53,624 nt of DNA, taken from the NCBI GenBank assembly GCA_003555025.1, contig PWHV01000031.1, positions 1 to 53,624 of the forward strand, given 5' to 3'. This stretch comes from Methanomassiliicoccaceae archaeon (GTDB lineage: Archaea > Thermoplasmatota > Thermoplasmata > Methanomassiliicoccales > Methanomethylophilaceae). The position numbers and the translations under genes were made by a program. The notes under the pieces are model-generated. The model was not told the origin of the DNA, searched no databases, and saw only the letters and a list, made by a program, of their open reading frames with translations. Shown one piece after another: positions 32,830 to 40,080 of the stretch (positions within the stretch are counted from its first letter, which is position 1; each line of letters begins with the position of its first letter).

Positions 32830-34104
32830 GTGAACGAATACGAGCTGAGTCTGAGCAGCACCGCCGCCGGCGTCCCGGTGGCGGTGGAAAGCATCCCCGG
32901 CGCGCAGGTGAGCGGTTATCTGCTGGCGGTGCGCACCGGCTCCCGGGACGAGCCGGAGGCCCTGATGGGCATATCACATTTGCTGGAGCACGTGATGTTC
33001 CGCGGCACGAAGAACCGCGACAACGTGCGCATCATGAGGGAGATGGAGGCCGCCGGCGGGCAGCTGAACGCCTTCACCTCGGCGGAGGCGACCGCCTATT
33101 TCGGCGTCACCCTGGACCGCACCGCGGAGGTGGCCAAGGACCTGGTGTCGGACATCGCCGTCAACCCATTGATCCGCCAAGAGGACATCGATCTGGAGAG
33201 GATGATCGTCCTGCAGGAGATCAGCATGTGGGAGAACGACCCCGAGTCCTACATCCACAGCCTCTTCGCCCGCACCCTCTGGGACGGACACGGCCTCGGC
33301 CGGAGGGAGGCCGGCGAGGTGGACACGGTGAATGCGCTCGGCGAGGAGGACCTGCGCTCCTATTTCGAGGAGAGCTACCGCGTGCCCGAGATGGCGGTCA
33401 TCGCCTGCGGCAACGTGGACAGCGATGACGTCCTCGGATGGGCGGAGGAGAGCTTCGACCCCCGCGCCGGGCCGCCAGGGACTAGGCGCGAGCCGCCGCG
33501 GCAACACGGAAGCGGACTGCACGTCTTCCCCCGCGAGGGGGACCACAGCTACGTGGCCATGGGATTCCCCTCCTACCACGCCTCCCACCCCGACCGCCCG
33601 GCGCTGCGGGCGCTCAACACCCTGCTCGGCGGCGGCGGCAGCTCGCGGCTGTTCCAGAGCGTGCGCGAGGAGAAGGGCCTGGTATATTCGATATTCAGCA
33701 CCGTCGACCAGCATTCCGACGATGGCTCCCTGGCCGCCTTCTTCTCCTCCACCGAGGACAACGTGGAGGAGACGGTCGGGACGGTGATGGCCGAGCTCCG
33801 CCGCCTCCTCCGCGAAGGGGTAGAGGAGAACGAGCTCGAGAAGGTGAAGAACATGGTCCGCGGCGGCCTGGTGCGCAGCATGGAGTCCACCACCGCCCGC
33901 CTCTACCGCCTGGCGCGCAACTACCTGCTCAGCGGGGAGGCCGTCCCGTTCGTCAAGGACCTGGAGCGCATCGAAGCCGTCACCGAGGACGACGTCATGC
34001 GCGTGGCCGGTGACCTGCTGCGCCCGGAGAGGCTCAACGTGACCGTCTACGGCAAGGACACGCCAGAGCTTAGGTCACTCGATGTAGGCGCCTTCGACCT
34101 CTAG
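32830..34104 (+). CDS. M16-family zinc peptidase
   Basis: About 424 residues. ISHLLEHVMFRGTKNR holds the inverted HxxEH zinc motif, with the third ligand Glu downstream in the helix around VLQEISMWENDPESY. The C-terminal half has the non-catalytic M16 domain with LGGGGSSRLFQSVREEKGLVYSIFS (the R/Y pair). The size matches single-unit bacterial M16 enzymes similar to mitochondrial processing peptidase beta; most archaea lack it. The start is a leaderless GTG at 32830, set by the TATA box 25 nt upstream. Its 3' end overlaps the M52 gene by 30 nt. Confidence 0.9.
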   Translation: MNEYELSLSSTAAGVPVAVESIPGAQVSGYLLAVRTGSRDEPEALMGISHLLEHVMFRGTKNRDNVRIMREMEAAGGQLNAFTSAEATAYFGVTLDRTAEVAKDLVSDIAVNPLIRQEDIDLERMIVLQEISMWENDPESYIHSLFARTLWDGHGLGRREAGEVDTVNALGEEDLRSYFEESYRVPEMAVIACGNVDSDDVLGWAEESFDPRAGPPGTRREPPRQHGSGLHVFPREGDHSYVAMGFPSYHASHPDRPALRALNTLLGGGGSSRLFQSVREEKGLVYSIFSTVDQHSDDGSLAAFFSSTEDNVEETVGTVMAELRRLLREGVEENELEKVKNMVRGGLVRSMESTTARLYRLARNYLLSGEAVPFVKDLERIEAVTEDDVMRVAGDLLRPERLNVTVYGKDTPELRSLDVGAFDL

Positions 34105-34578
34105 GTCCAGAAGCTCAAGCACCTTGGCGACCGCATCGGGCACCGCCGCCTCCACTGCGGGGGTCATCTCCTCGCTGACGGTGAGGAGCTCCTCCACCTC
34201 CACGGCGACGAAGCGCACCTGGTCGGGCATGCTATCCGGCTCCAGCCGCCTGCCTAGGTGCATGGCGGTTGCGAGGTTGACGTCATGCGCCGACGAGTCG
34301 GTGACGGTGGGGGCGAAGTCCTCGGGGTCGAAGACCATCACCGTTCCCGGCGGGCGGGCCTCGCTCTTGATGGAGTCGACGATTATCACCCGGCGGTAGC
34401 CCATGATCATCGGTATTATGTCCAGGCCGCCGATGGCCTCCTGCCTGGTCTCCACTCCGTCCAGCCGCATCTCCTCGATGCGGCGCGCCACCTCCAGGCC
34501 GACGCGGTCGTCGGAGACTATGGGGCTGCCAAGGCCTATGACCAGGATGATGTCCTTCAGGCCCTCACCCATCAGCAT
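34075..34578 (-). CDS. Hydrogenase maturation protease (M52, HycI/HyaD type)
   Basis: A 167-residue protein: ILVIGLGSPIVSDDRVGLEVARRIEE holds the first Ni-binding acid (Asp), RRVIIVDSIKSEARPPGTVMVF the second, and SSAHDVNLATAMHLGRR the His. These proteases clip the C-terminal tail of [NiFe]-hydrogenase large subunits after nickel insertion. No hydrogenase gene is in the window, but hdrC/hdrB lie 3 kb away. The start overlaps the end of the PII-like gene by 7 nt, so it is in the DUF1538-PII operon. That link is unexpected and may be incidental. Confidence 0.88.
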   Translation of the reverse strand: MLMGEGLKDIILVIGLGSPIVSDDRVGLEVARRIEEMRLDGVETRQEAIGGLDIIPMIMGYRRVIIVDSIKSEARPPGTVMVFDPEDFAPTVTDSSAHDVNLATAMHLGRRLEPDSMPDQVRFVAVEVEELLTVSEEMTPAVEAAVPDAVAKVLELLDLEVEGAYIE

Positions 34579-35000
34579 ACCTTCTTATCAGGGTCCTCGG
34601 CGGCGTCCTCGCGGGCGGCGTCCTCCTCCTCCTTGTCCACCTGCATGGGGCTGAGGGGGAAGTAGGTCTCGTCCTCGGGTATCATGTGCACGCGGCCGAT
34701 GACCTTGTCCAAGGGGAGGACCATGGCGATCCCCTGGCCCGGCTTGTCCAGCCGGGCGGCGGTGCTGATGGCCACCAGGACCTGGTCGCTGAGGCTCCGC
34801 TTGACCGCGGTGATGAGGATCTCCTTCTCAGGCTCGATCCTCATGCCCAGTATGGTCTTCCTCTCATGCATGCCGATCCCGCGACCGTACATCACGGTGC
34901 CGCCTTGCGCTCCAGCGTCCACGGACGCCTTGAGCGCCGCTTCCGCCCATCCTTTCTTCACCACGGTGATTATCAGGGACACGTCAGTCTCACAGTTCAT
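34572..35000 (-). CDS. PII-like signalling protein linked to DUF1538
   Basis: A 142-residue protein of the PII superfamily: VSLIITVVKKGWAEAALKASVDAGAQGGTVMYGRG is the first ferredoxin-like half, and EKEILITAVKRSLSDQVLVAISTAARLDKPGQGIAMVLPLDKVIGR the second. It resembles PII-type proteins seen next to DUF1538 genes. The last ~30 residues are acidic and probably disordered. It most likely senses a nucleotide or metabolite and gates the two DUF1538 membrane proteins encoded just upstream. Confidence 0.78.
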   Translation of the reverse strand: MNCETDVSLIITVVKKGWAEAALKASVDAGAQGGTVMYGRGIGMHERKTILGMRIEPEKEILITAVKRSLSDQVLVAISTAARLDKPGQGIAMVLPLDKVIGRVHMIPEDETYFPLSPMQVDKEEEDAAREDAAEDPDKKVC

Positions 35001-35718
35001 CGTTATCCTCCTTTCTGCTGAGCAATACGCCCAGCCCCGACACGAACAGTATGGGGGCCAAGGCTATAAGAGCGATTATGCCGAAACCGTCGACGATGGG
35101 GTTGCCCCCCTCCACTCCGGAGGCGATGCCCACCGCCATGGTCATTATTATCGAGACGGCCATCGGACCGGTGGCCACGCCGCCGGAGTCGAAGGCGATG
35201 GCCACGAACTGCCCGTCCGACTTCCACATCAGCAGCAGCGCCAGCACGTAGCCGATGATTATGATCTCCCGGAAGTCGAACTGGTAGACGATCCTCGCCA
35301 TCCCCAGGGCCACGAACGCGGCCACGCCTATTGACAGGGTCCACAGTATCATGGTGGCGGAGATGTAGCCGCCGGAGCTCTTCTCCACCTGTCCGCAGAG
35401 CACCCTCACCGCCGGTTCGGCGTAGGTCGCCAGGAAACCCATCAGGAAACCGAAGGAGATGATGACCCAGTTGTCGAAGTTCTCCGCCAGGAACTCGCCC
35501 ATGTCCCGGGCGATGGGCATGAAGCCGATGAACACCCCGCCGAGGAAGAGCACCATCCCCCCGCCGGTTATGGCCACGCCGATGAGTATGCGCTTCAAGG
35601 TCACCCATGGGTACTTTATGAAGAGGAATTGGAATATCAGGAAAAAGACGATGATCGGCAGCAGCGCCTGCAGCACGTCGATGACCACTTCCAGCATGGA
35701 CATGTCAGTGTGCGTCAT
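34990..35718 (-). CDS. DUF1538 membrane protein B
   Basis: A 242-residue protein with about seven membrane segments. It has the DUF1538 hallmarks ATYAEPAVRVLCGQVEKSSGG and FVAIAFDSGGVATGPMAVSIIMTMAVGIASGV (the D-S/A-GGV-x-TGPM motif). DUF1538 pairs have been reported as a two-component Na+(Li+,K+)/H+ antiporter (UmpAB) in Halomonas; I recall this from the literature and have not checked it. It starts on the stop of protein A (ATGA) and its 3' end overlaps the PII-like gene by 11 nt. Confidence 0.82.
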   Translation of the reverse strand: MTHTDMSMLEVVIDVLQALLPIIVFFLIFQFLFIKYPWVTLKRILIGVAITGGGMVLFLGGVFIGFMPIARDMGEFLAENFDNWVIISFGFLMGFLATYAEPAVRVLCGQVEKSSGGYISATMILWTLSIGVAAFVALGMARIVYQFDFREIIIIGYVLALLLMWKSDGQFVAIAFDSGGVATGPMAVSIIMTMAVGIASGVEGGNPIVDGFGIIALIALAPILFVSGLGVLLSRKEDNDEL

Positions 35719-36407
35719 ATCAGGAACACCCCCATGAGCATCACGCCGATGATGGGCCCTATGGAGGCCAGGCCGATGAAGCCGAAGGTGTTGGACAGGT
35801 CCCTGCGGTCGGACAGGACGGCGCTGATGCCCACTCCGAGGGAGAGGATGATCGGCACCGTCATCGGCCCGGTGGTGACGCCACCGGCATCGAAGGATAT
35901 CGCCAGGAACTCTTCGGGGGTGAAGAACGAAAGGCCGATCACGACAGAATAGCCCACGGCGAGGAGCTTCTTGATGGACACCCCGAACAGGGTGCGCAGC
36001 GCCGACACCACCATGAAGAAGCCCACCCCCACGCCGATGACGAACATCAGCTGGTTGCGGTCGAGCATGCCCGCGGACACCGACTCCACCAGCGAGGCCA
36101 GGACGCGTACGTCGGGCTCGGCGATGGTCACCAGGAAGCTGAGTATGAACATCACCACTATGACGAAGACCAGGGACCCGCGCTGCGGCATCTCCGCGCC
36201 CACGGCCTCGCCGATGGGCAGCATGCCCCAGCGCACACCGATGAGGAACATGGTGAAGCCCGCCATCACCATCAGCGCCGTGCCGATGAAGAGCAATATC
36301 TCATCCAAGGGACTGCCTAGCACGAAGACCTGCATCAGCAGGACGACAAGTATGATGGGTCCGGTGGCGGTGACCACTTCCCTTGTGTCCTCTCTCAAAG
36401 TCTCCAT
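35715..36407 (-). CDS. DUF1538 membrane protein A
   Basis: A 230-residue paralog of protein B, with GFTMFLIGVRWGMLPIGEAVGAEMP, VTIAEPDVRVLASLVESVSAG and FLAISFDAGGVTTGPMTVPIILSLGVGISAVL. The two probably form a heteromeric ion transporter. First gene of the DUF1538A-DUF1538B-PII-M52 operon. An AT-rich AAAAAAATAATAACC at about 36434-36448 is its likely promoter region. It is divergent from a LysR/ModE-like regulator. Confidence 0.82.
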   Translation of the reverse strand: METLREDTREVVTATGPIILVVLLMQVFVLGSPLDEILLFIGTALMVMAGFTMFLIGVRWGMLPIGEAVGAEMPQRGSLVFVIVVMFILSFLVTIAEPDVRVLASLVESVSAGMLDRNQLMFVIGVGVGFFMVVSALRTLFGVSIKKLLAVGYSVVIGLSFFTPEEFLAISFDAGGVTTGPMTVPIILSLGVGISAVLSDRRDLSNTFGFIGLASIGPIIGVMLMGVFLI

Positions 36408-36462
36408 CCGCTCAGTTTTCAGATGTCCGCATGGTTATTATTTTTTTCTCAGAGCGGGAAAG

Positions 36463-36471
36463 GATATATCA
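36463..36471 (+). promoter_or_regulatory. TATA box of the LysR/ModE-like regulator
   Basis: GGATATATC centred about 27 nt before the ATG at 36494. It predicts a leaderless mRNA and excludes the longer ORF from 36383. Confidence 0.55.
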
Positions 36472-36493
36472 TCCCCGGGGGCGATGGGAATCC

Positions 36494-37294
36494 ATGCGCC
36501 TGGAACCGGTTCTTCATCTCAGGTCCGAGGAGGGCATGGTGACCGCCCGCCAGCTGGAGGTGCTGCGGGCGGTGGAGGATGCAGGCAGCATCAACGCCGC
36601 CGCCGCCCTGCTCTCGGTCCGCGCTCCGGTGCTGTTCCGGCACGTCCGCGCCGCCGAGGAGGCGGTGGGGGAGAGGTTGCTGAGGCGCGGCGGCCGGGGG
36701 AGCGTGCTCACCCCCGCGGCCCGCGGGCTGCTGCGAAAAGGGTCCGAGCTGGCGAGGAGGCTGGAGGACCGTCAGGGGCTGATGGTGGCCTGTAGCCCGG
36801 TGAGCGAGGAGCTCCTCATGGCCTGCATACCCCAGGTCGACGACTCCATCGGACTGGTGGTCAGCGATGACTCCCGCAACGTCGGCTCACTGCTCGAAGG
36901 AAGGGTGGACATAGTCATACTGGACGACCCTCTGCAGCTCCTCGAGCTCGAGGAGCACCGCGCCGTGGAGCTGGGGCACATGGACATGGTGCACGTGGAC
37001 CGAGGCCCCCGCTACGTCCGTTACCGCTTCGGGGCGCAGCGCATCGCCTACCGCCACCTCGACCTCGCCGGCGAGGATTATGAGGTGGACGGGGAGCTGC
37101 TCTCGGTCAATGAGCTGTTGGAGTCCGGCAGGAGCTTCTTCATCGACGAGGTGCTGCTGCTGCGTCGCGGAGTGAGGATGCAGAGCTCCACCGACCCCCG
37201 CTTGCTGCGCCACGCGGTGATGGCGGTGCACGACAGCGATGACCCTCGGACGGAGGCGCTGCTGCGGGAGCTCCGTCAGAAGATGCGGGGTTAG
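36494..37294 (+). CDS. LysR/ModE-like transcription regulator
   Basis: About 266 residues. An N-terminal winged helix resembles ModE/LysR (TARQLEVLRAVEDAGSINAAAALLSVRAPVLFRHVRAAEEAVGERLLRRGGRGSVLTPAARGLL). It is followed by a periplasmic-binding-protein-like sensor domain (GLMVACSPVSEELLMACIPQ, GLVVSDDSRNVGSLLEGRVDIVILDDPLQLLEL). Such archaeal regulators sense small molecules such as oxyanions. It is divergent from the DUF1538-PII operon and upstream of hdrC, so either is a possible target. Confidence 0.78.
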   Translation: MRLEPVLHLRSEEGMVTARQLEVLRAVEDAGSINAAAALLSVRAPVLFRHVRAAEEAVGERLLRRGGRGSVLTPAARGLLRKGSELARRLEDRQGLMVACSPVSEELLMACIPQVDDSIGLVVSDDSRNVGSLLEGRVDIVILDDPLQLLELEEHRAVELGHMDMVHVDRGPRYVRYRFGAQRIAYRHLDLAGEDYEVDGELLSVNELLESGRSFFIDEVLLLRRGVRMQSSTDPRLLRHAVMAVHDSDDPRTEALLRELRQKMRG

Positions 37295-37336
37295 TATTAC
37301 CTTATTGGGTAATAATAACGCCGTTATCCTCACACC

Positions 37337-37346
37337 ATTATATATG
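37337..37346 (+). promoter_or_regulatory. TATA box of hdrC-hdrB
   Basis: ATTATATATG with a predicted start near 37366, a few bases before the ATG at 37373. This rules out the in-frame GTG at 37361. Confidence 0.6.
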
Positions 37347-37372
37347 TCGAGGCTGTTCCCGTGTCGATAAGC

Positions 37373-37873
37373 ATGACCGCTACACCCGATAAGGAATTCG
37401 TGAACGAGATCATCGCCAACGGCGGTGAGACCGTGAACATGTGCTTCCAGTGCGGCACCTGCACCGCCAGCTGCCCCTCGGGGAGGCAGACCTCCTTCCG
37501 CACCAGGCAGCTGGTGCGCATGGCCCAACTGGGCATGAAGGACCAGGTCCTGTCGTCCGAGGAGCTGTGGTACTGCACCACCTGCTACACCTGCACCGAG
37601 CGCTGCCCGCGCAAAGTCGCCATCGTGGACATCCTCATCGCCATGAGGAACCTCGCCGTCGCCTCCGGCAACATGTTCGAGGGCCACAAGAAGACCGCCA
37701 CATCACTGATAAAGAGCGGCCACACCGTGCCCATAAACGACGATGTGAAAGCCCAGAGGGCCGCACTCGGCCTCGCCGAGGTGCCCCCGACCGTATTGGC
37801 CAGCGACAAGGCGAAGAAGGACTTCGACAAGATCCTCGAGGCCACTGGATTCAACAAGATCGTAGGTGAGTGA
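37373..37873 (+). CDS. hdrC: Heterodisulfide reductase subunit C
   Basis: About 166 residues with two 4Fe-4S cluster motifs, MCFQCGTCTASCPSG and CTTCYTCTERCPRK, in the HdrC arrangement. HdrC carries electrons between HdrA and HdrB in the complex that reduces the CoM-S-S-CoB heterodisulfide in methanogenesis. Length fits the family. hdrB begins 1 nt after its stop. No hdrA is in the window, matching methanogens where hdrBC is unlinked from hdrA. Confidence 0.93.
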   Translation: MTATPDKEFVNEIIANGGETVNMCFQCGTCTASCPSGRQTSFRTRQLVRMAQLGMKDQVLSSEELWYCTTCYTCTERCPRKVAIVDILIAMRNLAVASGNMFEGHKKTATSLIKSGHTVPINDDVKAQRAALGLAEVPPTVLASDKAKKDFDKILEATGFNKIVGE

Positions 37874-37874
37874 A

Positions 37875-38771
37875 ATGGCAGAGACAAAGAGCAAGTCAAA
37901 ATCCAAGGCCAAGTCCAAGGCCAAGGCGAAGTACGCCTTCTTCCTCGGCTGCATCGCGCCGCTGAGGTACCCCGGGATAGAGAAGTCCACCCGCGACGTC
38001 TGCAACGCCCTGGGCATAGAGCTCGTAGACTTCGAGGACGCCAGCTGCTGCCCCGCGCCCGGTGTCATAAAGTCTTTCGACCGCAAGACCTGGCTGGCGG
38101 CCGCCGCCCGCAACCTCGCTCTCGCCGAGAAGCAGGGAGTGAACATCCTGACCATCTGCAACGGCTGCTACGGCTCTCTCGCCGACGCCGCCCACGAGCT
38201 CAACCATGACGAAGAGCTCCGCAAGGACGTCAATGCCATCCTCGCCGAGATCGGCATGGAGTATAAGGGCGGGACCACCGTGAGGCACTTCGCCGACGTG
38301 CTGTTCAACGACATCGGCATGAACGCCATCAAGAAGGCGGTCACCAACCCATTGGAGCTGAAGGTGGCCACCTTCTACGGCTGCCACTTCCTCAAGCCCA
38401 CCGACGTCAAGTACCTGGACGACCCCGAGAACCCCCGGATGCTGGACGACATGGTCGAGGCCACCGGGGCCAGCAGCATGTTCCGCAAGGACAAGATGAT
38501 GTGCTGCGGCGCCGGCGGCGGCCTGCGCTCGGAGTTCAGCGACTTCGCCATGAAGTTCACCGAGGAGAACCTCAAGAACATGAAGGACGGCGGGGCCGAG
38601 GCCATCGTTGACATCTGCCCATTCTGCCACCTGCAGTTCGACAGGGGTCAGCAGGAGCTCAAGGGCTATGACATGCCGGTCCTCCACCTCTCCCAGCTCT
38701 ACGCGCTGGCGATGGGGATGGACCAGAATGATCTCGGCCTGGACGCCCACAAGACTCCCGTGAAGCTCTGA
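37875..38771 (+). CDS. hdrB: Heterodisulfide reductase subunit B
   Basis: About 298 residues with two cysteine-rich CCG domains: ASCCPAPGVIKSF, CNGCYGSLADA, FYGCHFLKP, MMCCGAGGGLRSEF and CPFCHLQFD. These bind the noncubane 4Fe-4S clusters that split CoM-S-S-CoB. A Lys/Ser-repeat extension (about 16 residues, KSKSKAKSKAKAK) before AFFLGCIAPLRYPGIE is unusual for HdrB and looks like a flexible basic tag. I chose ATG 37875; GTG 37866 is in frame but overlaps hdrC. Confidence 0.93.
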   Translation: MAETKSKSKSKAKSKAKAKYAFFLGCIAPLRYPGIEKSTRDVCNALGIELVDFEDASCCPAPGVIKSFDRKTWLAAAARNLALAEKQGVNILTICNGCYGSLADAAHELNHDEELRKDVNAILAEIGMEYKGGTTVRHFADVLFNDIGMNAIKKAVTNPLELKVATFYGCHFLKPTDVKYLDDPENPRMLDDMVEATGASSMFRKDKMMCCGAGGGLRSEFSDFAMKFTEENLKNMKDGGAEAIVDICPFCHLQFDRGQQELKGYDMPVLHLSQLYALAMGMDQNDLGLDAHKTPVKL

Positions 38772-38776
38772 AGCGT

Positions 38777-39061
38777 ATGCGAAGGCACTATGCCCGCCTG
38801 GTGGGGGTCTTCGCGGCCGACAAGGTCCCGGGACCCTACCAGGGCTTCGTCCGCCACCGGGCGTTCATCGAGGGCAGGGAGCTGCAGGGCGGCGAGGAGG
38901 TGGCGGTGCTGGCCATCGGCGGCACCAGCAGCTTCTTCGCGGTCTTCGGCGACACCCTGGACCTCGAAAGGCTACGCCAGGAGCTGGACGGGCAGAGGGC
39001 CCAGCTCCCCCCGGAAGAGGAGGGGGCCCTGCTGCGGGCGCTGGAAGCGCAAACCACTTAA
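38777..39061 (+). CDS. Small conserved-looking protein downstream of hdrB
   Basis: A 94-residue protein (RHYARLVGVFAADKVPGPYQGFVRHRAFIEG, then EEVAVLAIGGTSSFFAVFGDTLDLERL) that I do not recognise. It starts 5 nt after the hdrB stop and its codon use matches the genome, so it is probably part of the hdrCB operon. The rival frame (38790-39131) is Ser/Arg-rich with poor codon use and is rejected. Confidence 0.6.
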   Translation: MRRHYARLVGVFAADKVPGPYQGFVRHRAFIEGRELQGGEEVAVLAIGGTSSFFAVFGDTLDLERLRQELDGQRAQLPPEEEGALLRALEAQTT

Positions 39062-39171
39062 CATCCTCAATTTTTCCTACCCTGGACTTACCGGGGCGGG
39101 GTCTGGACACATTGAAAACCTTTTAATATGAACACATAATCACCAAAACTTGCTTGAGACGGAGGATCTCG

Positions 39172-39894
39172 ATGGCTGTCAAGAAAGGTAAAGGTGCATC
39201 CCGGAAGATAAGGGACAAGTGGAAGTCGAAGGAATGGTATACGCTGCATGCCCCCCGCATGTTCAACGAGGTTGATATCGGGAACACGCCCAGCGCCGAC
39301 CCCGCCTATCTGATGGGTCGCAACGCCGAGGTGACCGTCCACGACCTCACCGGCGACTTCTCCAAGATGCACATCAAGCTGCGCTTCAAGGTGAACGACG
39401 TGCAGGGCAAGGACGCCCACACCGTATTCGTGGGCCACGACCTCACCAGCGATTACGTGAGGAGGCTCACCCGCCGCAAGCGCACCAAGACGGACCACAT
39501 TGTGGACGTCACCACCAGGGACGGCTTCGTCATGCGCGTCAAGACCCTGAGTGTCGCCGACCGCCGCATACAGTCCTCCCAGGAATCAGCCATCAGGGTC
39601 GTCATGGAGGAGACGGTGAAGGCCGCCGCTGAAGGTCTCACCGTGTCCGAGGTGGTGAAGAACGTCATATCCGGGGACATGGCCCGGGACGTCGCCAAGG
39701 CCTGCCGTCATATCGTCCCCATAAAAAGGGTGGAGATAAGCAAGACGGAGATCCTCCAGGCCGGCGAGGGGATACCCGAGTCCATCGAGCCTCCCGCTGA
39801 GGAGGAACCGGAGGAGCCCTCCGAAGCAGAGTCCGAGGCGGAAGCCGCCCCCGAGCCGGAGAAGCCCGCCGAGGGCGAGTCCGCTAAGGACTGA
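39172..39894 (+). CDS. rps3ae: Small-subunit ribosomal protein eS1
   Basis: About 240 residues: KIRDKWKSKEWYTLHAPRMFNEVDIGNTPSADP is the eS1 (S3Ae) start, followed by FKVNDVQGKDAHTVFVGHDLTSDYVRRLTRRKRTKTDHIVDVTTRDG. The C-terminal ~50 residues are an acidic Glu/Pro/Ala tail, longer than in many archaea. ATG 39172 is preceded by GGAGG, and a CTTTTAATATG box at 39118-39128 gives a leader of about 24 nt. The ATG at 39154 is less likely. tRNA-Met follows 16 nt after the stop. Confidence 0.95.
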   Translation: MAVKKGKGASRKIRDKWKSKEWYTLHAPRMFNEVDIGNTPSADPAYLMGRNAEVTVHDLTGDFSKMHIKLRFKVNDVQGKDAHTVFVGHDLTSDYVRRLTRRKRTKTDHIVDVTTRDGFVMRVKTLSVADRRIQSSQESAIRVVMEETVKAAAEGLTVSEVVKNVISGDMARDVAKACRHIVPIKRVEISKTEILQAGEGIPESIEPPAEEEPEEPSEAESEAEAAPEPEKPAEGESAKD

Positions 39895-39910
39895 AACCCC
39901 AAAACCCCAT

Positions 39911-40015
39911 GCCGGGGTGGCTCAGCCTGGTGGAGCGTCGGACTCATAGGGTTCAGGTTCTTGGACCTCTTCCAGGGAAATCCGAAGGTCACGGGTTCGA
40001 ACCCCGTCCCCGGCA
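39911..40015 (+). tRNA. tRNA-Met (CAT), elongator, with 31-nt intron
   Basis: Acceptor GCCGGGG/CCCCGGC, anticodon stem TCGGA/TCCGA, loop CTCATA-A giving CAT, T arm ACGGG-TTCGAAC-CCCGT, discriminator A, no encoded CCA. The intron is 39949-39979, at the canonical site after position 37. Removing it leaves a 74-nt cloverleaf. The bulge-helix-bulge is imperfect: only about three pairs form in the central helix, so splicing needs an endonuclease tolerant of relaxed motifs. Confidence 0.9.
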
Positions 40016-40080
40016 CTCACATCTCACCATGAACAATGGTTGCTTTTTAATATTCAGGTTTTGATGGCTCGAACGATTGA

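Noticed and set aside
38790-39131. Alternative frame downstream of hdrB
   Set aside because: Ser/Arg/Thr-rich with poor third-position GC; the frame starting at 38777 has better codon use and a start 5 nt after hdrB.
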